Positions 23,401 through 35,411 of a stretch of 64,000 nucleotides of DNA are shown one piece after another. Each line of letters begins with the position of its first letter. Within the stretch, counting starts at the first letter, position 1. The translations under genes and the position numbers were made by a program. The stretch spans positions 2,852,001-2,916,000 of the forward strand of contig JAEILZ010000003.1 of assembly GCA_018873225.1 (NCBI GenBank), read 5' to 3'. The notes below the pieces were generated by a model, which saw only the letters and a list, made by a program, of their open reading frames with translations, was not told the origin of the DNA and did not search any database. This stretch comes from [Phialemoniopsis] sp. UDSM-2020. Its lineage: Eukaryota > Ascomycota > Sordariomycetes > Thyridiales > Thyridiaceae.

Positions 23401-24874
23401 GACAACGAAGGTAAGTTTCAATCTGCTTATGGTGTCACCCTACATTTCATGTGCTAATCACCTTGCTACAGCCATGAACCGCTACAACAACATGCCTCTG
23501 GAGTCCGTTGGCGGTACGATCTACGATCTCTGCAAAGATCAGCATGGTTGCCGCTACCTCCAGAAGCAGCTGGAGAACCGCATCCCTGAGCAAGTCCACA
23601 TGATCTGGCTGGAGACCAACCAGCATGTTGTCGAGCTTATGACCGATCCCTTCGGCAACTATCTTTGCCAGAAGCTGCTCGAGTACTGCAACGATGATGA
23701 GCGCACTGTCCTGATCCAGAACGCTGCTCAGGACATGGTCCGCATCGCGCTCAACCAGCACGGCACGCGTGCCCTCCAAAAGATGATCGAGTTTGTCTCC
23801 ACCGAGCCGCAGGTTCAGATCATCATCGACGCTCTTCGTCACCGTGTCGTCGAGCTTATCCAGGACCTGAACGGCAACCACGTCATTCAGAAGTGTCTCA
23901 ACAAGCTGAGCGCTGTTGATGCTCAGTTCATCTTTGATGCCGTCGGCGATGCCTGCGTCGAGGTTGGCACCCACCGTCATGGCTGCTGTGTTCTTCAGCG
24001 CTGCATCGACCACGCATCTGGTGACCAGAAGGTCTGGCTGATCGGCCGAATTACCGACCACGCTGTAACTCTAATTCAGGATCCATTCGGCAACTACGTT
24101 GTGCAGTACATCATCGATCTCAATGAGCCCAACTTCACTGAACCTCTCGTCGGTCAGCTGAGGGGTCGCATCGGTCAGCTTTCCCGCCACAAGTTCAGCT
24201 CCAACGTCGTTGAGAAGTGTCTGCGTTGCGCGCTTGAGCCTTCCAAGGACTTGATCGTTGAGGAGTTGCTGGCGCCCGGTGAGATGGAGCGACTGCTGCG
24301 CGACTCGTTCGCAAACTATGTCATCCAGACAGCCCTTGAGTATGCAACCTTCTACAAGAAGCAGCAGCTTGTTGACATCATCCGCCCCATTCTCCCGACC
24401 ATTCGATCCACTCCTTATGGTCGACGCATTCAAGCCAAGATTCAGGCCTTCGACAACCGTTCCGGCCAGTCGAGCGGCCAAATCACTCCTGCGGACCCCA
24501 CCCAGGGCCAGATTCCTCTCCGACCTGCCCACAATCGTGCCATGTCTAACAGCACCTCGGTCCTTGCCTCTGGTGGTTACAGCAATGGTACAAACGGCGT
24601 TTCTCCCCGTGGAGCTCAGAGCGGCTATCCTTCCAGCGCTACATTGACTGTACCCCCGCCGGCCCAGCAGCCTGCCCCGCGTCAAATGCCGATGCAGCAG
24701 TACACTCCGCCTCAATTCGGCCAGCCCGGTCTTCCCCAGGTCGGCGGCCCCGCCCCTGGCACTCCTGGTGCTGGTGCTTCCGGTGCTCCGGGCGCTGTCA
24801 ATGTCCCCAATGCGGGCCCTGGCGTTCCTAATGGTGCTGTCCCTAACGAGAACGCGGATAACACCTGGGTCTAA
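20428..24874 (+). CDS. Pumilio-family RNA-binding protein, Puf4-like
   Basis: The protein binds UGUA-containing 3' UTRs to control mRNA stability and translation in the cytoplasm. I join six exons: 20428-20655, 20756-20776 (21 nt), 20908-21377, 22004-22193, 22525-23410 and 23472-24874, giving 1065 residues with all phases consistent. The N-terminus is disordered and Ser/Pro-rich. A charged coiled coil (LEKKRLEYEKLREQRRRF…) lies at about 83-115, and Asn/Gly/Ser-rich linkers follow. Eight PUF repeats fill about 600-920, with recognition helices CRYLQ, NYLCQ, TRALQ, NHVIQ, CCVLQ, NYVVQ, SNVVE and NYVIQ. The THRHGCCVLQ and NQHGTRALQ repeats resemble yeast Puf4. A Pro/Gln/Gly-rich tail ends the protein. 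Introns of 626 and 331 nt are unusually long. The N-terminal exons rest on splice logic and remembered homologs, so are less certain than the PUF domain. Confidence 0.88.
21378..22003 (+). other. Long 626-nt intron of the Pumilio gene, possible internal promoter
   Basis: It starts GTATGT and ends TCATAG; removal gives the expected reading TNALNRYSMPVTRSRTG. It contains an (AGACA)n-like run at about 21595-21620 and then about 300 nt of C/T-rich DNA typical of fungal promoters and leaders. An in-frame ATG at 22021, just after the intron, could start a shorter protein lacking the coiled coil. Confidence 0.6.
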
Positions 24875-26277
24875 AGTCATTGTGTGCGGGCGAGACCCGT
24901 GGTGATGCACAAAGCAGTGGGAGCGTGTTCCTTTTCTTCTTCGTAGGCTTTGTTGCCACTACGATAAGGACACGGACGACACGCACAAACAGTACGATAC
25001 TTTCCTTTCTTGTTGTTCTTTTCGACATCGAGACGACCCCATGACGTGCACGATTCCACAAAACGAGACCGTCGAGCATCTAGCAATCCTTCGAAGATCT
25101 CAAGACTTCTTTTTTCGGATTTGCTGTGTTGTACAATAGAACGCTCGACGTACACCAGGCATTCTTCTTCACTGATTTCAGTTTGGGACGGTACATTCAT
25201 TCAACCCTGCGCAGCCCGAGAGGGCGACCATACAATATGGAGATTGGGGAGGATTTTCGTTTGCTCTTCTTCTGAATTGCTGACACTCTTCTCTGTCACG
25301 ATATTGACGGGCTCAAGGCAGGCGGGCTGGCATTTGCCAATTAGCATAGAATCTTCTCTCTTCTTTACCAAAGACCGAGGATTAGTTCATAGCTAGCTTT
25401 ACTTTACTCCCTTTCACACATGTTCCGTTTGTCTCACCATTTCGGGAACCTCTTTTCTCTTCGTTGTCTTGGCCATGATGATCCCAAGGCTGGCTGGCTT
25501 CGTGCTTACTCCTCACCTTGTCTCCCACGACTATCTTGCCTCCGCTTAGACGTCTTGTTCATCGAGAAGAAATGAGGCTTCTCGATATTGGGCGAGCTTT
25601 GCTAGATTTCCTCCTCTACATCTCTGGCCCAGGCCTTCAAGTGGCAAGCTCGTGAACCACGAGGGCATGAAGGATGGCACCTTGCTTCCCTGCCCCGACT
25701 CAAAAAGCAGACAGACACGCTCTTGAGTGCTCTTTTGTCAAACTTAGCAATAGTTATGAGGTAGCAGCCAGCGGATGCGTGTGCATTTACCGAATTGAGG
25801 AACTTAGACTAACAAGCCTGAAAACTGTCGAGCTTTTTGCCCAGCAGTGATTTGACATTGGTTGGATCTGCCCTCAAATCGCCATGTGCTCTTCCAGAGT
25901 CGTGTGAATTGAGTATACCATACTTTATCCAAATCTGCCTTGTCACGTCGATACGGTGGGATGGTCGCTTGATTGACAAGATCATGGGGCAGGATGCTTT
26001 CGATACAAGGATCAGGTAGTTGCACCGGTGGGTGAGGCTTCAGCTTTGTCGCTGCATTCCTCTACAGCACGTCCTTTTGTTCACACACAGCAAGACACGG
26101 GTTTCACAGCGAACCTCTCGATCGATGGTCATGCCATTTTCATTTTGATATGCTATCATTGATTCCCCAAACCGTAACTCAGTCGAAGCCCAGAGCATGC
26201 TAACTTTATAAGGCCCAAATCCTTTTTCCATTCCGAGCAGAAGATCCCGCAGAACCTCCTCATCCCTAGCCAACCGT
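24875..26277. other. Convergent intergenic region, Pumilio/eL15 3' ends
   Basis: Both neighbours end here, so it should hold two 3' UTRs. The Pumilio UTR may be long. No gene-like frame was accepted; besides the Puf-type site nothing distinct was seen. Confidence 0.55.
25130..25138 (+). promoter_or_regulatory. Puf4-type site TGTACAATA in the Pumilio 3' UTR
   Basis: It lies 256 nt after the Pumilio stop codon on the transcribed strand. UGUACAAUA fits the Puf4-type consensus (UGUA core followed by A/U-rich bases ending UA). The same 9-mer occurs after the uS5m gene. Presence within the mature 3' UTR is inferred. Confidence 0.45.
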
Positions 26278-27087
26278 TTACCGGTAACGCCACAGGGACA
26301 GGGTGTTGTGACGCTTCCAGGTCTTCCTGCGGCCAGCCTGGGTCTTGTTGTAGCGGTGGCCCTTGTTGAGACCACGCGAGCGCTTGCCGGTGGCGGTCAG
26401 GCCACGAGCCTCGCGGTGCTTGTGGACGGGGTTGACGATCCAGTTGATGCGGGGGTCGCGGCGGATGGCGGCGTGCTGGGGGTCGACGAGGATGACCTCG
26501 TAGTACTTGTAGGTCGAGTCCTGGTTGATCCAGTACGAGTTCAGGACGCGGAGGTTAGCGCAGCGGCGGCCGACACGCTCCTCGGCGGTGGCCTTGAGGG
26601 AGCGCTGGTACTTCAGCTGGTTAACACCCTGGTTGGTGGGCTTGCCTGTATTGGAGATTTCAGATTAGCATTGGCTCCCTCGACAGACAGTTGACGCTCT
26701 AGACATACCGTAGGTGGCACCCTTGGGAACCGGGCGCTTGCGACCACCACGGCGGACGCGGACGCGGTAGATGACATAGCCCTGCTTGGCCTTGTAGCCG
26801 AGGCGGCGGGCCTTGTCAGGGCGCGAGGGACGGGAGGCCCGGTGGATAACGTTCAGTTGACGAAGCTATATACACTCTCAGCAATTGTTCAACGAGTGTA
26901 TAGCGAGGACGGAACAAGACCCCTTCACCAGACGAGACTGGATCCAAGAGACTTGTCCTCGGCCATGACCGCATATTGGATATAATCGTTTTCAACATAC
27001 CTCCCAGCATCGGACGCGGAGGAGGAATCGCAGGACATCCGACTGCTTGCGCTTCTGAAGCTCTTCGACGTACTTGAGGGCACCCAT
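26278..27087 (-). CDS. RPL15: 60S ribosomal protein eL15
   Basis: A structural protein of the large cytosolic ribosomal subunit that contacts rRNA near the exit-tunnel side. Exons are 27087-27001, 26865-26709 and 26645-26278; introns 26866-27000 (GTATGT…TATAG) and 26646-26708 (GTATGT…TACAG) join in phase to give 203 residues, the usual length. The read-out [20 protein letters not shown]… / [15 protein letters not shown] / [13 protein letters not shown]… / …TLSLWRYR is characteristic. Arg/Lys content is high and codon use strongly C/G-ending, as expected for a highly expressed gene. The frame seen on the plus strand over exon 3 is a shadow. The first intron was checked for box C/D snoRNA motifs and none was convincing. 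Confidence 0.97.
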
Positions 27088-27713
27088 TTTGGCTGTGAGT
27101 GAACGAATCAGTCAGTCAATGAGTTCGTGGTAGATCTGAGAGGTGAGAGCGAGTTGAAGAGGGGGTCATACCAGAATCTGTCGATGATTCTCTCCCGGTG
27201 GTGGAATTACTGGCTGATGGAAAAGATCACGAGAAATTTCTCGGAAGATTTGCGCTTGGGGAGAGGGCAGAGCAAATTGAGAGAAAGTGTGCCCTAATCT
27301 TGAGGGCTAGTCCGTTTCGGACCTAGTGCACGCTACAATTGTCGTGCTCGACCCTGGCCAAAGATCACGTGCCACTCCCCTCGCCCCTCTCTTGCAAGTT
27401 CACAAAAACATGTGGGGCTTCAAGGGCGTTTTACAGGTAGGTGGGTCCCAGTTTCTGGCAATGGAAGCTTGAAGGGTGCAATGCTACGTGATAGCACGTT
27501 GGTTTGATTTACGGAATTAGGTAGGTAGCTAGGAATTAAAACTATCAGTCTGCTCCAGATCCTCCATAGCTTGCACAGCACACAGTGAGATTGGTAAGTA
27601 GACACGGTCACATTCGTCGATAGAGTATCCTCAAGTAATTGCTCAGCGCAGTCTTTCCAGCAAGATTCATCCTGTCTTCGCCCAAGCGCATGACAATCTT
27701 CAATAGGAACCTC
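27088..27713. other. eL15 promoter region and 3' flank of the next minus-strand gene
   Basis: A 626-bp tandem spacer. It contains a telomere-like GCCCTAA at 27291-27297 and a TAGGTAGGTAG half-site run at about 27519-27530. No gene was seen. Confidence 0.5.
27291..27297 (-). promoter_or_regulatory. TTAGGGC (Tbf1-like) box upstream of eL15
   Basis: It reads TTAGGGC on the coding strand about 205 bp before the eL15 ATG. Tbf1-type telomere-repeat factors bind TTAGGG-like boxes in ribosomal protein promoters of many ascomycetes. One 7-mer is weak evidence by itself. Confidence 0.35.
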
Positions 27714-28696
27714 TCATTCCTCTGCCACAGTTCTGTCCAGGTCAGCAAAGGCATTGAACTGCCTCCTCATCGTTTGGCCGACTGTCGATTTCCTTTGTGC
27801 CCCAAGTGTCTTGCTGAACATCCCGATGGCGGCCTGGCCTGTTGCTCCCAACTCGTGCTTCTCGGCCGTCAGTTCTTCCATGCGATGCTCAGGGCTCACA
27901 ATTGACTGCACCACACGCTCTCCAAAGATACGGCCATAGGTCAAGAGCTCTACAAGCTGTTCGTTGTCATGCCTCCACGTGTCGTCTGGCACCTCCGTCT
28001 TGTAACCCTGAGTCTGGCGATTGGCGTCCTCATGCTTGTCCAAGATAATGCGGCAAGCGGCCATGATCTGCCTCCCAGTTTTGAACAAAGGATGTGTGCT
28101 TCGCCTGCTCTTATGTCCGTTTCCGACTCGGGCGGGCAGTCGAGATGTCTCAGTTCCAGCGATTGAAGGGCTGTGAGCGTTAGCGCCTGCCGCGATTTGT
28201 TTGAGGCGGTCCGTATGCTGAGTCTCATCCTTGATGCTACGCCGCCATGTCAGACTTGTATGAGTGTGTGGAAACGTCGGTCGAGATACTCACGCTCTTG
28301 ACTCAGCCTGTTGGATTTCTTTGCGGATTTCCGCATGGGTTGCGGCTAGTGTAGCCTGGAATCCTGCGAGAAACGTGCTCGAGGCCTCGGATTCCCTCTT
28401 CGTCTGACCCTGCTGCCACGAACCCCAAGTCAGAAACTCACTGCATGTCAGTTAGTAGGGGAAAGAGAGGTACACAAAAGGAGTGATATGAACACCGGGG
28501 CAACTGACCGGCTCGATCGACGGCCCTTGTCTTCATCATACTCGTTCAACTTCTTGCGAGGAGCCTGGGCGGCTTTTGTCTTCTTTCGAGGTCTGTTTAT
28601 ACCTTGCTCATCTTCGAAGCTACCGCGTCCCTCGCCGGAGTCATCTCTAATCGAGGTCGTGGTTTTGGACTTTCTCTTACTTGCAGCAGGCGCCAT
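27714..28696 (-). CDS. Uncharacterised basic, probably nuclear protein (285 aa)
   Basis: I do not recognise this protein. Exons are 28696-28509, 28440-28294 and 28236-27714; introns 28441-28508 (GTCAGT…TGCAG) and 28237-28293 (GTGAGT…GTAG) keep the frame. The N-terminus (MAPAASKRKSKTTT, then RPRKKTKAAQAPRKK) is Lys/Arg-rich and looks like a bipartite nuclear signal. The middle (LTWGSWQQGQTKRESEASST… EIRKEIQQAESR) and the C-terminal half (DDTWRHDNEQLVELLTYGRIFGERVVQSI…) look helical, with a charged-hydrophobic pattern. It sits head-to-tail upstream of eL15. Good splice sites and a consistent frame support a real gene; a chromatin or kinetochore role would be a guess. Confidence 0.75.
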
Positions 28697-29719
28697 TGTG
28701 AGAGCTGTCGATCCCCAAGTGGTAAGTGCAAACCCGCCACTGGGAAGTAAAACTGAAGACACAAAAGCCTACTATACAGGCGGCCTTGGTCATCAATCCG
28801 GAGAAAAAATATCTCGTGGATATACCTGAGATGTTTGATTGATATTTGAGCGTACAACCCTCAGAATTTTTCACGTTGAAGAAGAAACTGGAACATGGAA
28901 TGAAAATTGATAGTGCGCGGTTTTCTCATGTGGCAGTTGCGACCCGGTTAGGTTGCCATCTTCTGCCTCCAGATCTTTCTGCGGAAAGAGAAACCCCTTT
29001 CCCTTCCAGGTTTTTTGAAGCAGGTCTGCAACCTGATTTAAAGGGGGACGGGACACCACAGCATTATTATCTACAAGACACTGCAAGAGTTGAACAGCAG
29101 TGGCGGTAATATACACGACTGGTGGGTGTGGATTGAGAGAATGACTGAATGAGCACAGTGTAGCAATCAACAAATGTAAGATAATTAACAAGTAATAACA
29201 GGACATTGCCCAAAGTCGGCTTGTCCAATCTGTACGACAAGTCCCCGCCAGCCATAACCAATCGTACTGCTTTTCTGTATCATGTACACCTTGTTCACTG
29301 AACCTCTCGCTCTCTCTAAAGAAAACATCGTCTCTCCTTCGCTCAGTCATAACAATAAAGATATTCCTAATCCCCTTGCAGTCGAACCAGGAAAACATTA
29401 AACTCCATTCCAAAGGGGACGGTGCAGGAAGATCTGCCAGTAATTGCGTGAACTGATGCATATCCGGTGACGTCTCCCAAGAAAAGTGAAACAGGGAAAT
29501 ATCCGTATTCTATCTGGACGTTTATCATGCTGTTGCGGAGCAGTATGATCAATGTCCGCTTCGTTGTCGTGATCTGTATAGGTGTATCCTTTATGGTATT
29601 CCAAACGAGTGATCCTCTGTGACGCCAGCCGGGAACTGAGCAACAAATCAAATAGCAAGACTATAAGGACAATAGTGAACGGGGCCTGGCGTATGCATTG
29701 AGCCAGGGATGTGAGATGT
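28697..29719. other. Intergenic region, 1.0 kb
   Basis: It lies between the start of the uncharacterised basic gene and the stop of the PSP1-domain gene, both minus. Only overlapping short frames are present; no feature was recognised. Confidence 0.5.
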
Positions 29720-32438
29720 TTAGCGGGAGTTAAGAGACAGCCCCTGGAAAGACGCTGCCCAGTCTCCAGGGCCAGTAAGTGGCGAGACGCTTTGATCGTG
29801 CGGCGAGGTAGCTGACTGAGGGCTGGAGAAACGCCCACGTGGTCCCGAATAGTCGGAGCCTTGCTGGTAGCCGGCCGAGAATGTCTCAACTGCGGGTGCA
29901 TACGAGTTGGCCGAGGCGCGATTTGTAGCCCCAAACGCACCGTAAGGCGTGTACGGGTACCCAGAGGGCATGTAGGCACTGTTTGCAGCACTTGACCTCT
30001 CGTTGTTGAATGGAGCGTTGAACGCACCCGCGAAGGGCCGCGTTGGTGCACCAGTACCGGCGTAACCGGCTTGTGATTGCTGGTCCTGCTGCTGTGCCGG
30101 GCGGCGCTCGGTACCATTCGAGCCGCGCCCAACTCCAACGGCCCCCGGGCCTATGCCACTTGGCGCCTGCAAACCGAGTGGCTGGCTAGCGAAGGAAGCT
30201 GGATTGATGGCCGACATCCAGATACGTGTCTTGTATATCTTGAACAAATCCGTGACCAGAGAATTAAAATTGATGTATGAGTCCGCGAAATAGTAGAAAG
30301 TGAGCTTCTTCCAGTCCCTAGTCGAGGTGTCAGCAAGTACATTCGTGTGCGACCAGCCTGGGGTACACTTACATTTGAAATTCAGCATCAAGGATTTCCA
30401 TATTGAGCCCATGCTCTTTGACCTTTTGCATGCACACACGCTTGGCCTTGGCTTCATTGCCCTCTTTGTCTCGTAGGGCTTGAACCTCGTGGTTCTGAGC
30501 AAGCCGCTTGATGAGCTTCGGTTTCAGCTCGCCGGAGTTTGGCTCTTGCATATGATGCTGGCCGGGTGGGCCCATGCCACCAACCGCACTCCCCTGAAGG
30601 CCGTTCGTTGCCGCCATGAGACCGGCGCCGGCGCCGTCCTGGGCTACACCAGCCGTCTGCGAATACATCATGAGCCATTTGTACTGTTCTTCGGCGTAGT
30701 GCTCTTTGAGTCGTTTGGCTTCCACCCAGTCCACGTTGTCCGCAGCAACCGTTCCCAGGTCCGTCCCACGATCAGCTTCCACGATAACCAGGTCCCCAGG
30801 TTTCACGGTTAGCCCAGTTCCCTCTTGGATGTAAAATACATCGGCTCGAGCGCATTTGAAAAGAACCACGTGTAGCGGGGTCGATCGGTTCGGCTGTGAC
30901 ATGCCGTACATACTGCGATGCGGGGAGGAGGACCTGTTCGAAAACGGCGCCTGCATGCTATAAGGAGCCTGGTATGGATTGCTATACGCCGCAGGGAGAT
31001 AGCTATTTTGAGCATTAGCCATGCCTGGACCACCCGTGAAATACGACGATGAGACATTCGATGGAAAGCTGTGTGTGTCGGAATATGGAGAGTTGAAGTC
31101 TTGAGCATGTTGCGACTCTTGAGATCCGGGCTCATGTGAGATCACCGTGTCGGCGATGGAGCTGATCGACCCGTGTCTAGTAGGCACATCGGCAAACGAG
31201 TGTCGTCTGCTTTGAGAAATGTCGCCAACGCCTCCAAATCCCAGTGAACTCTGCCAAAAAGCCTTCTTGACATTCTCCAGCTTCCGATTCTCGACCGTGT
31301 ATGGGGAGCGTACGGTGCCTGCCCCACCATATTCACTCATCCGTCTGTAGCCAGTTCTCTTGGCACTCATATCGCCTCCTTCCTGAGCCTCCTCGAGTTC
31401 GTCAATGGCAAAGTCGGACTCTTCGGGTACGGACTCATGTAGACCATAGCCATTGCCCAGGCCGTAGGTGGCAGCAGTGGAAGCCCGTGGCCTGATCCGC
31501 GCGTTGTGGTACTGCTGACTAGCCTGCTGGCGAAGCAGGGCATTCTCGCGTGTCAGCATCTCGATTGCTTTCGCCTCCGCAGACTGGGACTGCAGGCCGT
31601 GAAGCGGATCGGCGGCGCCGTCCTCATCGTCATCCTCAACCTCCTTCACCTTCCCTAGCATGCCCCCATCATTAGACATCTCGCTAAGCATGCTAGGCCT
31701 TGATGGTCGATGTTGAAGACCAGAGTGAGGGATAGTGCGACCAGACCGGGGGTTCAGAACAGTCGCACCGCCGACGGCTGGGATAACAACGTCAGGATCT
31801 AGCTGGCCCACCGAATAAGACTGCGAGCGGTATGTCTTGGGTGTCGGATGCAAGGGAATTGCGAAGGGTATCTGTGAATTGGGTCCCTGCTCTCTCGGAG
31901 CCGGGGACGTCTGACCTGGGTGGGCTTCTGGACCGAAGAAAGAGGAGCCCGAAGAACCCGGCGGATGAGTCGAGGTTGGTGACGGCAACACCTCTGCGAG
32001 CCGCGAAGGTGGTTCTTTCCGCTCATTGTTCCAGATGCCGGTTCCCCAGGGAAAAGAACTCGTGCCAGGGTGACCACGGCCGAGGATATTGGCTGGTGCG
32101 GGGTGTGCTCCCCAAGTACCGGGCCCTGCATCGGCAGCCGGGGTGCTCGGATGAGAGGCGGTCGGAGACATCGAACTGCTGGCGAAGGAGCCTTTCCTTG
32201 GACGGGCCGCGGCCTGAGACGTATCGTTCAGCCACGAAGCTCGGCGTACAGGTTTCTGAGAGTGCATAGGCAGTGGCGGGATCTCATGTCGATGGCCATC
32301 CGCTTCGTCATCGGAACTAGCCAATGCTTCCGAGTCCGGGGTTGAGCGCCTGTTCAGCTTATCCAAGAGGATGGCTTGACTGCTTGGGCCGGCCGCGCCG
32401 GCTTTCCCTTGGGAGCTTGTCTTGTTCAGAGAACTCAT
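29720..32438 (-). CDS. PSP1 C-terminal domain protein
   Basis: Exons 32438-30373 and 30317-29720 are joined across intron 30318-30372 (GTAAGT…CTAG), giving …EFQM/DWKKLTFYYFADSYINF… and 887 residues. The start is the first ATG (MSSLNKTSSQ); the open frame extends upstream only to a TTG. A long disordered Ser/Pro-rich N-terminal half includes acidic DDDEDGAAD. The PSP1 domain starts near residue 520 (VLFKCARADVFYIQEGTGLTVKPGDLVIVEADRGTDLG…) and continues to about 730. The tail is Ala/Gly/Tyr/Gln-rich. Yeast PSP1 was found as a suppressor of DNA polymerase alpha mutations; bacterial relatives (YaaT/RicT) act in RNA-processing complexes. The biochemical role in fungi is not established, and the tail suggests a condensate-prone cytoplasmic protein (inference). 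Confidence 0.88.
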
Positions 32439-33907
32439 GTCTGTAAGGCTGCTAGGATGCAATCAGGCGAAAACCAAGTGGGCACTATGCATGGATTCGA
32501 AGGAATGAAGCGTGTGATAGCGTAAGAGGAAGGCGGCGAGAGTTCTCTAAAGCGGTCTGATGGCGGCCTGCCAGTGATCGGTTAGACAGCGTCCGTGACA
32601 AATGTCAACGAAAAGCAAATAAAAAGTCAAATGCAGAATGGCAATGAAATGAGGCCTGGTAAGTGTGATGAGCCAAGCCAAATGGACACATAAATTTTGT
32701 GAGGTGCGGCCGCGACGAAGCTTTTCGTTATGACTCGAGGTTGGTGCAACAGCACTGCTCCCCATCCTCTCGGCCATCTTGGCCCAACGGTTCGCTTCCG
32801 GTCTACCCTGTAGACTTCCAGGTCATGACGGAGGTGCAGTTGACGAAAAGAATGAGAGCGCCGATGTTATCCTGCAACCATCGTGAGAGACCTGTCGACA
32901 ATTTGGACCACATCATGCAGTCCAATGTGGTCTCGTGGGAGTTCAATAGTTCCCGACAACCTCCTTCCACGATCCCACATGAATCCCCAAGCTGTGCCAC
33001 GATTGAACAGCAGATGGATTGGTTCAATCCAAAGAGGGGAAAGAAAGAATGTTTCAGCTGTGGCAGATAGCAAGAGCAGGGGAACAGTAAGACGTTATGC
33101 AAGCCGCCGCATCGGCAAGGTAGAATGGCGAGCAACAGGAACGTGCGGGGTGGATGAAGGGCGTATACTCACCAAAAGATGGCCAGGCAGATCTATCAAA
33201 TGGGGTATCGGTACCGGAGAACTTCTAAGTCGATATGAGGAAATGGGATGTCTTGTGAACTGGCGAAACGTCCGGAACGTAACAGAGAAATCTAGGTTGT
33301 CAGAGTGGCCGAGAAAACCGCCTCCCAAATGTCGCCCCGCGCGTCGCCAGTGGGCTCGTGACGTTCAAGTGATGGGATGCGAAACGCCTGAAGCTGGCGA
33401 TCTCGAGCTTCGCGCGCGCACGCGGCAAGATTCACGTAAGAATTGGTTAACCGTCGAGCAGCTTGTTGGTGCGCGGGAAGCGTCTCGTATAGTCTGGTGA
33501 CCCCGAAAAGTGTGCCTGTCCGCGCCTCGTCCCTCTCTGTCCTCAGCCGTGTAGTGATGGTGGTGAAGAAAGGGCCGCCTCGGAGCCCTTTTTGCCGTGC
33601 GGAACTGGCTGGCCACTGACGATTGAGACAAGCTTAAGCGCGGCCCATTGTTGGTAAGGCTGGCGGATCGCGCGAGATTGCCAGTGGACCGCTGGTATGG
33701 ACACCGCCCTGGAAGAGGTCACAAAAAGGGGGTAGAGAAGGAATGGAAGGTAGTGAGTCGAGAAGAGGCCAAACAAAAGCGGGAGGAAGTGTGCCTTTCT
33801 ATGGCTTGCTTTGCTTTGGTAGGGTCTTTGGAGCCAAGGACAAGGATAGGATCGGGAAGGGAAATGGGCAAGGTCTTTAGGTCAGGTCAAGTGGGTTGGG
33901 GTGAGGT

Positions 33908-33930
33908 GAGAGGAGAGGAGAGGAGAGGAG
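33908..33930 (+). repeat. AGGAG tandem microsatellite
   Basis: Four consecutive AGGAG units preceded by a partial GAG, within a purine-rich tract upstream of the PSP1 gene. Confidence 0.7.
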
Positions 33931-34305
33931 GGTACGCTACTAAGTACTGTAGAGCGGGGGGGTAGTTTTCGATGGGTGTTGGTACGGGGAGTGGCTGGTG
34001 CTAGCTCCTAGGGGCCACAGCGGCAACCAGGCTAGCAAGGATGGCTAAGTCGGATCACCTCTGTTAAGGTTTTTTAGGCGTGTGGAGGACGAGCTGCTGG
34101 CACGAGCACGGCGAGAATCTGCATTTGCCCGGCCAAAAGGCGCGCATCAGGAATTGACTGATGGTCCCGACTGGATTGGTAGTATAACTGGTGGACAGAC
34201 GAGGGAATACTCGAAAAGATATATCACGCAGAGAGAGTGAGAGAGAAAGAGTGCGTATGCGTGTGAGAGTGACGAGACAGGAGAGAGACCGAGAAGAAAA
34301 GGAAA

Positions 34306-34314
34306 TACGGAGTA
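34306..34314 (+). repeat. Dispersed motif TACGGAGTA, copy 2
   Basis: Exact copy at the end of the purine-rich stretch in the 6 kb gene-free region. Confidence 0.6.
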
Positions 34315-34927
34315 AAGAAGGGCAGTTGATAGTGGAGGGGATCCGTCTGTGAGTTTATGGGGATAAAGAGTGAGATACTTTAGTTTAGGGCGATGTACCT
34401 AACAAGCAACCAAGTAAATTGTGGGTGGTGTGCCGTGCCTCGCCATGCGATGCGTGCGGACTTGAGGCGATTGATGATGGGCTGGCCGCTGGTCACCAAC
34501 CACCAATCCCCCCCAGACATACTCACGCACTTTACTTCTTGGTCTAATCCTATACCAACGAGTGCGTGGGACCCATTTACCTACCTGATCCTGTTCCCTT
34601 TTCACACCACAACATTGAAGTATACACCATCAGTGCCGCTGCCGGCATTGCACCCGGCGAACTAAAAAGCCAAAGTCTATGCCTTCTTCAGCTTTGCAGA
34701 CCCTGATACCTACCTAGAGGCAGAGAGGAGTAGAGGGACGCGGCCATGTGCTGCACACACACCTCTACTTCTCCAGTGACATACTGCCTAAAACGGACGG
34801 GGGACCAAGACTAGTCTCTACAGAATGGCTCTCGAGGCAAGCTTGACGCTATTCGAGATGGCCGTAAAGGATGGCCCCCGCCTCTTTGTTCATGACAGGA
34901 TAACATAAATGTACACAAGCAAAGAAT

Positions 34928-34937
34928 TACCTAGGTA
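34928..34937. repeat. Palindromic motif TACCTAGGTA, copy 3
   Basis: Exact copy, extended by GGTACC to TACCTAGGTAGGTACC. Confidence 0.65.
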
Positions 34938-35402
34938 GGTACCTTGACTAGAGGCATTGGCGTAAATTAATGATTCAAAAGGTTGGACCAAAGAGTGCGG
35001 GGTCCAGTCAGTTTCGAGCTGTTTCTACTTGTACGTACGGCATGCGTGCCATGCGCACCTAAACTACCAGGCTCGTGAGGAAGAGACGCGCAGGGATACA
35101 CACCCGTCCCCCCTTTATTCTTGGCCTGCGCTACCAGGATGCCTTTCCTGATGGCGTTAGCAAGCGGAGTGTGGGGATGGAATGGCAAGAATGGGTCGAG
35201 TGACCGGGGTTGGCTCCAGATGGTCTCCAGATGGGCTCCAGTTTGCCAATCCCGAGGTCCCTGATTTGCCCAACATCCATACCTCCATCATCTCCTGTGC
35301 ATGCGCTAGGGAATGCGGGTGACGCTGCTGATGGAACGGGTCCCATTTCGACAGCTACGGAGATGCGAGTGTGGACTACACTGTATCATGTGGATTTTTG
35401 CC

Positions 35403-35411
35403 TACTCCGTA
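35403..35411 (-). repeat. Dispersed motif TACGGAGTA, copy 3
   Basis: Exact copy, reading TACTCCGTA on the plus strand. Confidence 0.6.

Noticed and set aside
26816..27010. 64-codon frame across the first eL15 intron
   Set aside because: It is created by reading through the intron; the spliced product matches eL15 exactly.
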